Shown here piece after piece: positions 58,582 through 64,000 of a stretch of DNA of 64,000 nt. Position 1 is the stretch's first letter. Each line of letters begins with the position of its first letter. The notes under the pieces were generated by a model. It did no database searches and was not told where the DNA came from. It saw only the letters and a list, made by a program, of their open reading frames with translations. The stretch comes from Ophiocordyceps camponoti-saundersi (nom. inval.) (taxonomy: Eukaryota > Ascomycota > Sordariomycetes > Hypocreales > Ophiocordycipitaceae), in contig PDHQ01000028.1 of assembly GCA_003339415.1 (NCBI GenBank), forward strand, positions 1 through 64,000, in the 5' to 3' direction. Made by a program: the position numbers and the translations under genes.

Positions 58582-61500
58582 CTAATTAGTATATTAGGTA
58601 ATATATAGATTAGCTAAAATAGAAGAGATAATTATAAATAAAAAGATTAGTAATTTATTATACTTAACCTTACCCTTTTATATAACTTAGTAATATATAT
58701 AATAGCTACCTTATATAATAGAGAAAGAAGATAGGTTTTTCCTTATACTAAACCCCCTTAGATAATAACGATAGCTTTATATACCCTATTATCCGATAAA
58801 AACTCTTATACGCCCTTAGTACTTTTAAACGCGCTTACGCCTGCGTATACCTAGCTTAAACTAACTTAGGTAACCTCGAAACTAACCTAAACCTAAGCTT
58901 AGGAACTTAACCTAATTACGTACGAAGAGATAGCTAAAGGAAGTATTATCTTAGTTTATACGTAGTAAGTAAAAACTAGCTTAAATTTTTAGGAAACTAA
59001 CTCGAAAATCGTAGATAAACTTTTAAATATTAAACTTACGATATATATAGGAAAAATTACGTACGAAGCGATATATTCGAGAATTAGGAGCTCCCTTTTT
59101 ACCGGAAGCGCCTAGGAAGACTTCTATAAATAAACTAAATATTAGGTAAAGTAAGTTTCTCGTCCGTTTCTTAAAGCTTTCTTATAGCTTTTTAAGGAAC
59201 GAGGCGTTACTATACGATAAATTAGTAGCTTTATTAAGAAATTCCTCTCCGTAATTAAAGCTTCGTATAATTATATTTTAGCTACCTTTTCGATAACCTT
59301 AGTAACCCCTACCTTAAAGCTTATTTAGAAAATTATCCTATTAATTAAGGTTCCCCTCCGTATAACTCTTAGTATAACTCTTAATATAACCTTATACGAA
59401 GCGAAGGAAATATTAAACTTATCTATAGCTTTTATAATAATCCTAAAAAGCCCGGCCTTTATTCTTCCCCCTATATAACCGATTTATAATAGCCTAATTA
59501 CTCCTAAGAAAGTTATAGTATTTAGTAAAAGCTAGCGAAAAGATTAGAATTACTTAAGCTATCCGTATAATATCTTATATAATAAAGCTAAACTTTTTAT
59601 ATTATATTACTAATAGATTAATATTACCGAAAACTAGTATTACGCTATCTTCCTAGACGTTTTTATAGGCTTAGCGTAATTATACTACCTCTATTATATA
59701 AAACTTAAGAAAAAGTAAAATAAAATCTATTAAATATTTAATTTATATTTTAATATAATAACGAATTATATATAATATTAAGCTAATTAAACTAATATAA
59801 CTTTTACTTCTATATAAAAGAAATACCTAAAAAAAACTATATTAAAAATCCTTAAGGAATTAATTAAGAAAATATAACTTATATAATATATTTTCGGCGA
59901 AGGGGAAACTTAACTTTACGCTATAATAATAAGGGCCTACTATAAGGTACTAGAACTTAAGCTAGTATTTCTCTTTATAAAGCCCTTATACGAAGAGTTT
60001 TTTTTTATTCTTCGTATATTACTCTAAGTTACCCTTAATTATAAGAAAATATCTAACTAGTTTTTTATTAATTAATATTATTATATAAACTCCCTATAAC
60101 TAAATTTACCCTAGCTAAAATTCCGTACGGGTAAATTTAAATAAGTTTAGTAAAAAGACCGCCGCCTATTACCTTATACGAAAAAGCGCTATTTTATTTA
60201 TAAAAAGGAAAGGTATTAGTTAATAAATTATAAGTAAAGGGACTTCGACTACGCGAGAAAAGCGTACTTTACTTCGTGCGAAGAATTCGATAAGGACCCC
60301 CTTATAAATAACGAATTCGAAGCCTTCCTCCTTAAATATAAGGGATATAATATTATTAATAACCTTAATAATTTATTATACGAAGAGGAGGATAAGGACG
60401 CTCCTAAGAAAGCTACTTAATTTATCCTCTTAAGTGCTTTTATATATTAATTTATAAGAGAAGATATTTTTATATAGTAAACTATATAATTAGGTAATTA
60501 AGTTTTTCTTATAGATACTTATTATACGGAATACTAAGGATAACTTTAAGATATTAGCGCTATAAATTTCTTTACTATTAATAAAAATTAGGCTAAAATA
60601 TTTATATAAGAGAATTTAAATATATAAATTAATTAGACCTTAAGCACCGTAATAATTAAGTTTAATAGCTCGGCCGCTATAACCTTAATTAGTATAATTA
60701 ATATTAATAGCCCTCTTAGTATTATACGGTATTATATTCTTAATACCCTTATACTATTCCTCCTTTTCCTCGGAGATATAAATTACTTAAGAGTATATTT
60801 CGATAATATTAGGAATATTATCGTACGCGAGGATAGTTAGACGATCCCTATTATATAGAAATAGGGATATTTATTTTTCTATATATCTCCGCGTAAAGCC
60901 GCCCTTTTTTTTATAAAAGTATAGCTCCGTTATTTATATTATCGCTTTAAGTACCCTTATATAAAATATTTTTATAATTTACTTTAGAATATAAGTTATA
61001 GCGATATTTTTAAAATATCGCTTTATATAATAAAGAAATTCTATTACTAATATTAAATATATAACCCCTCGCTATAGTAATTTAAATTCTTAATTAAAAA
61101 CGATATCTTTTTTAATTACGAGATTATTATAAATATTATATAATTAAGTAATAAGAACGCTTTTTATATTATTAATAAGGCTATATTTTTCTAAGCTATT
61201 ATTTTTATATAATTACTTTTTACTTAAGATATATAGAATGCTTTTTACTGCTATTAGATTATTATTTACTAAGGCCCTCCGGATATTATTATATATAACT
61301 TTAATACGAACTTCTCCTTAGATAAATTCCGTTCTTCTATATAAATTATTAGTTTATTATATAAGGAATTACCTATTAAGGCGTATTAAGTAATTAGTAA
61401 AGTTAAATACTTATATATCTCTTTTCGATATACGTATAAGATACTTAAGGAAAACTTTAGAAATTAAGCTAATAACGATATAATCCTCTAGCTTATAATA

Positions 61501-64000
61501 AAATACTTAAATAATATAGTAGAACTTAATAGCCTTATACTTATACTCCTTATCTTTAGTATATACCCTTATATTTATAGTACCTTACCCCTATCTTTAG
61601 ATATTATTATATAAGTAACTATAATTCGAAAAATAATAAAGGTAATTCGGGAACTTCGTATAAAGAGAGATATTAGCCGCGTACTTATTATACGAAATAA
61701 ACCTTACTCGCATAAGAACTTTATATTTCCCCTTTATTCCTAAGTAATAGTTTAGCGCGAACGCCGTAGCTAAATAAAATTATACGAATTTTTAGTAATC
61801 GAAGGGTAATTTATCTTTATAAACTTTCCTAGTAGCTTTACTAAGTTCTATATAATATAAATTAAGCTATATTTTCCGCCTAATAAAGCTTTTATAAAAA
61901 AAGCCGATATTTATATAAAGAGATTTATTATTAAGATTCCGCGTTATAGCTTACGGGGATATAAGGATTTTACCGATTATATAGTAAATTCGTTTATATC
62001 TTTTATTTTCCTCTTAGAGAAAAAAATAAAAAATATTACCCTTACTATATAACTTTATTAAGATAGCGTTATTATAACCCCTAGCCTCTTATTCGAAGAA
62101 TTAAACCGCGCCGAAATTAATAGCTTTATTACTTAGAATATTTTTATCTTTATATAATATAACTTAGCTAAGTATAGCTAGCTACGTATTTTCTATATAA
62201 AGCTTATATAAGAAATTAAAAATAAAACTATAAAGCTATATAAAAAGTTATAACTTATCGTATAAAGCTACGCTAATACTAATAAAGCTACTATACTTAC
62301 TTAATCGCTTATAATCTTACGAATAAGCTAAAAACTAATCCTTACTCTAAGCCTTTCTTTTATATAATTATATAATATATACGAAAAGCTACGTAATATT
62401 ACCTAAGCGTATATATAATTATATAACCGCCTAATAAGACCGATTTTCGCACGATTACCGAAGAAGATATAAGACCGCTTCCTAGAAAGTACTATTCTAT
62501 ATATCTATTATTTACTATACGAAATAATAAAATTAAGCGTTTACTAGTTTAAGATATATTATAAGTATTACCGTACGAACTTAAAAATAATAATTTTAAT
62601 ATATAACTTATACTTTCTCTTTATACTTACTAGCCCGGATTCTTTTAGCCTTATAAGAATATAAACTAACGATACCCTCTCCTTTATCTTTCCTACTTTC
62701 TTAGCTTTTAAGGAAGAATCCCTTAAGTAATAGAACCTTCGTGCAAAGCTAAAAATATACCTTTTATACGAAACGCCGATTAAATTTAATAGTAGATAAA
62801 TTTCCCTTAAAAGCGATAGTATTCTTTTTATATAGAAGGGATAAGCTAAGGTATTATAAGTTATTAACTTAGCTAAAGAAAACGCTCTATAAGCGTACTT
62901 CTCGTAACGCGTACGAGGAGTATATATCTTATTAATCTACTAGCTTAAAGTAGCGTATAACCTTTTAGCTATTACTTAAGTTTAGAAACCGATAAAGGAA
63001 GATTATAACGCCCTAAATACCTACGTATAATAGTAAATTAAGAACGCTAACTAGGGACTATATTTTATTCCTCTTAACCTCCCTTATATAAAGCTTTAAA
63101 TTTTTACTAATAGCTTATTCGTAAATAATAAAAACTTATCTTCGTAAATAAGATTCGTAATTATACTAAGTAAAAAGGTAGCTTATATAAAAAACGAAGT
63201 TTTTATCTATAGTAATATTATATACTAATCCTTAATAAAATATAAGAGAGTAACGCGTAGCGTACTTATAAGTAAATTATATAGTATTATATAAGGAATT
63301 AATAATAATATCGCTTTTAATATTACGCTTTAAAAGATTATATATAGTCTCTTTTTACTAAATATCCCTTTTATATTTTATATAAATTTATACTCCCTTT
63401 ATAACTATTTAGTTAAGCTTAGTAATATAAGGGAGAAAAGGCTTATAATCGATATTATAGCTTTACGCGAATTATACGAAAAAAAGGAAATTATTAAAAT
63501 ATTCTAAATTAATAATAAAGATAACCTAGCAAACGCTATAACGAAGAAAGGCCCGAATAACGCTTTTATATAACTAATTATAATAAATAAGATTACGATT
63601 AAAATAGAAGTAATTATCGAAAAACTCGCGCTACTATTACCGCCCCCTAAGCCCGTAAATTTAACGCTATACGAAAAAAATAAAATAGCCGCCGCCCTTT
63701 ACCTTATATCGCCTAATAATAGCGAGAATAAACTACTAGTAATATAATAAGTTCGTTATCGTTATTATCGTTATTATTATTATTATTATTTTTATTATCT
63801 TCCTTTTCTTTATTAAAGTTATTATCTAACTTATCCTCCTCCTCCCTAGCCCCCTTTTCTTCCTCCTTATTATTATTATCCTTATTATCGTTTTTTTCGT
63901 CTTTATTTTTATCCTTATTATTTTTATTATTATCTTCTTCCTTATCCTTATCTTTATCCTCGTTATTATATAACTAGAAGTAATTATAATACTAGCTTTT
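58306..64000 (+). mobile_element. Copia (Ty1)-type LTR retrotransposon, copy 2, incomplete at window end
   Basis: The second copy of the 45824 element, in the same orientation, starts with a 276-bp LTR (58306-58581) and is collinear with copy 1 to the end of the window, covering gag, integrase, reverse transcriptase and RNase H remnants. Differences between the copies are mostly C/T and G/A. It is inserted in gypsy copy 2. Collinearity predicts its end near 65,270, outside the window. Confidence 0.92.

Larger units (their letters stand above)
37230..64000. other. RIP-mutated AT-rich block, no surviving genes
   Basis: From about 37230 to the window end the DNA changes abruptly to AT-rich sequence dominated by TA, TAA and TTA. 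CpA and TpG are almost absent while CpG remains, which is the signature of repeat-induced point mutation (C-to-T in CpA on both strands). ATG and CAT are therefore nearly eliminated and stops are dense in all frames; I see no gene-length open frame. The block is made of nested LTR retrotransposons, listed separately. The first 375 bp (37230-37605) are an unidentified RIP-mutated remnant into which the first gypsy element inserted. Confidence 0.93.

Noticed and set aside
37230..64000. Regional centromere
   Set aside because: AT-rich nested retrotransposons are typical of fungal centromeres but also of dispersed RIP blocks. Nothing in the sequence discriminates; CENP-A mapping would be decisive.
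37230..64000. CRISPR array or bacterial mobile element
   Set aside because: The repeats are LTRs hundreds of bases long with target duplications, not short spaced repeats, and the genes have spliceosomal introns.

Overview
The window is nuclear DNA of a filamentous ascomycete (Pezizomycotina, most likely a Sordariomycete). The genes carry many short introns of about 50-190 bp with GT..CTAAC..YAG signals, the products are typical eukaryotic housekeeping proteins, and the right end is an AT-rich block with the signature of repeat-induced point mutation (RIP). It has two compartments that meet abruptly near 37.2 kb.

Left compartment (1-37.2 kb, GC-rich, gene-dense). In order: Rag-type GTPase Gtr2 (+), APC/C subunit Apc4 (-), delta-COP Ret2 (-), an acidic protein with DDLIDY repeats (+), a 2.8 kb gene-poor gap, a NIPA-type magnesium transporter (+), ribosomal protein uS3 (-), a myotubularin-type phosphoinositide phosphatase (+), cytosolic PheRS beta subunit (-), PP2A scaffold subunit A (+), an Efm4-like lysine methyltransferase (-), eIF6/Tif6 (-), a Gln/Pro-rich conserved fungal protein (-), a cytochrome P450 (+) and a THO subunit Hpr1/THOC1 homologue (+) that ends in a degenerate guanylate-kinase-like domain. 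These genes are independent transcription units, not an operon or a biosynthetic cluster. For 12 of the 14 genes I worked out splice sites that give a whole number of codons; Apc4 is approximate, and one intron of the acidic-protein gene has two possible donors.

Right compartment (37.2-64 kb, about 27 kb). CpA/TpG dinucleotides are almost absent, there are hardly any ATG codons and no gene-length open frame. I resolve it as a nest of RIP-killed LTR retrotransposons: a gypsy element on the minus strand with 369-bp LTRs; a copia element on the plus strand with 276-bp LTRs and an exact 5-bp target duplication; a second gypsy element; a second copy of the copia element inserted into that gypsy and running off the window; and remnants of an older minus-strand copia element split by the others. 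A tRNA-like relic and a long hairpin lie between them.

Most worth following up: the THOC1-guanylate-kinase-like fusion; the observation that surviving TpG/CpA in the RIP block is almost always in TGC/GCA context, which suggests a trinucleotide rule for RIP in this species; a 113-codon frame continuing in phase after the phosphatase stop; and the repeat-bearing acidic protein with a probable GC-AG intron. I found no clearly new multi-gene system.
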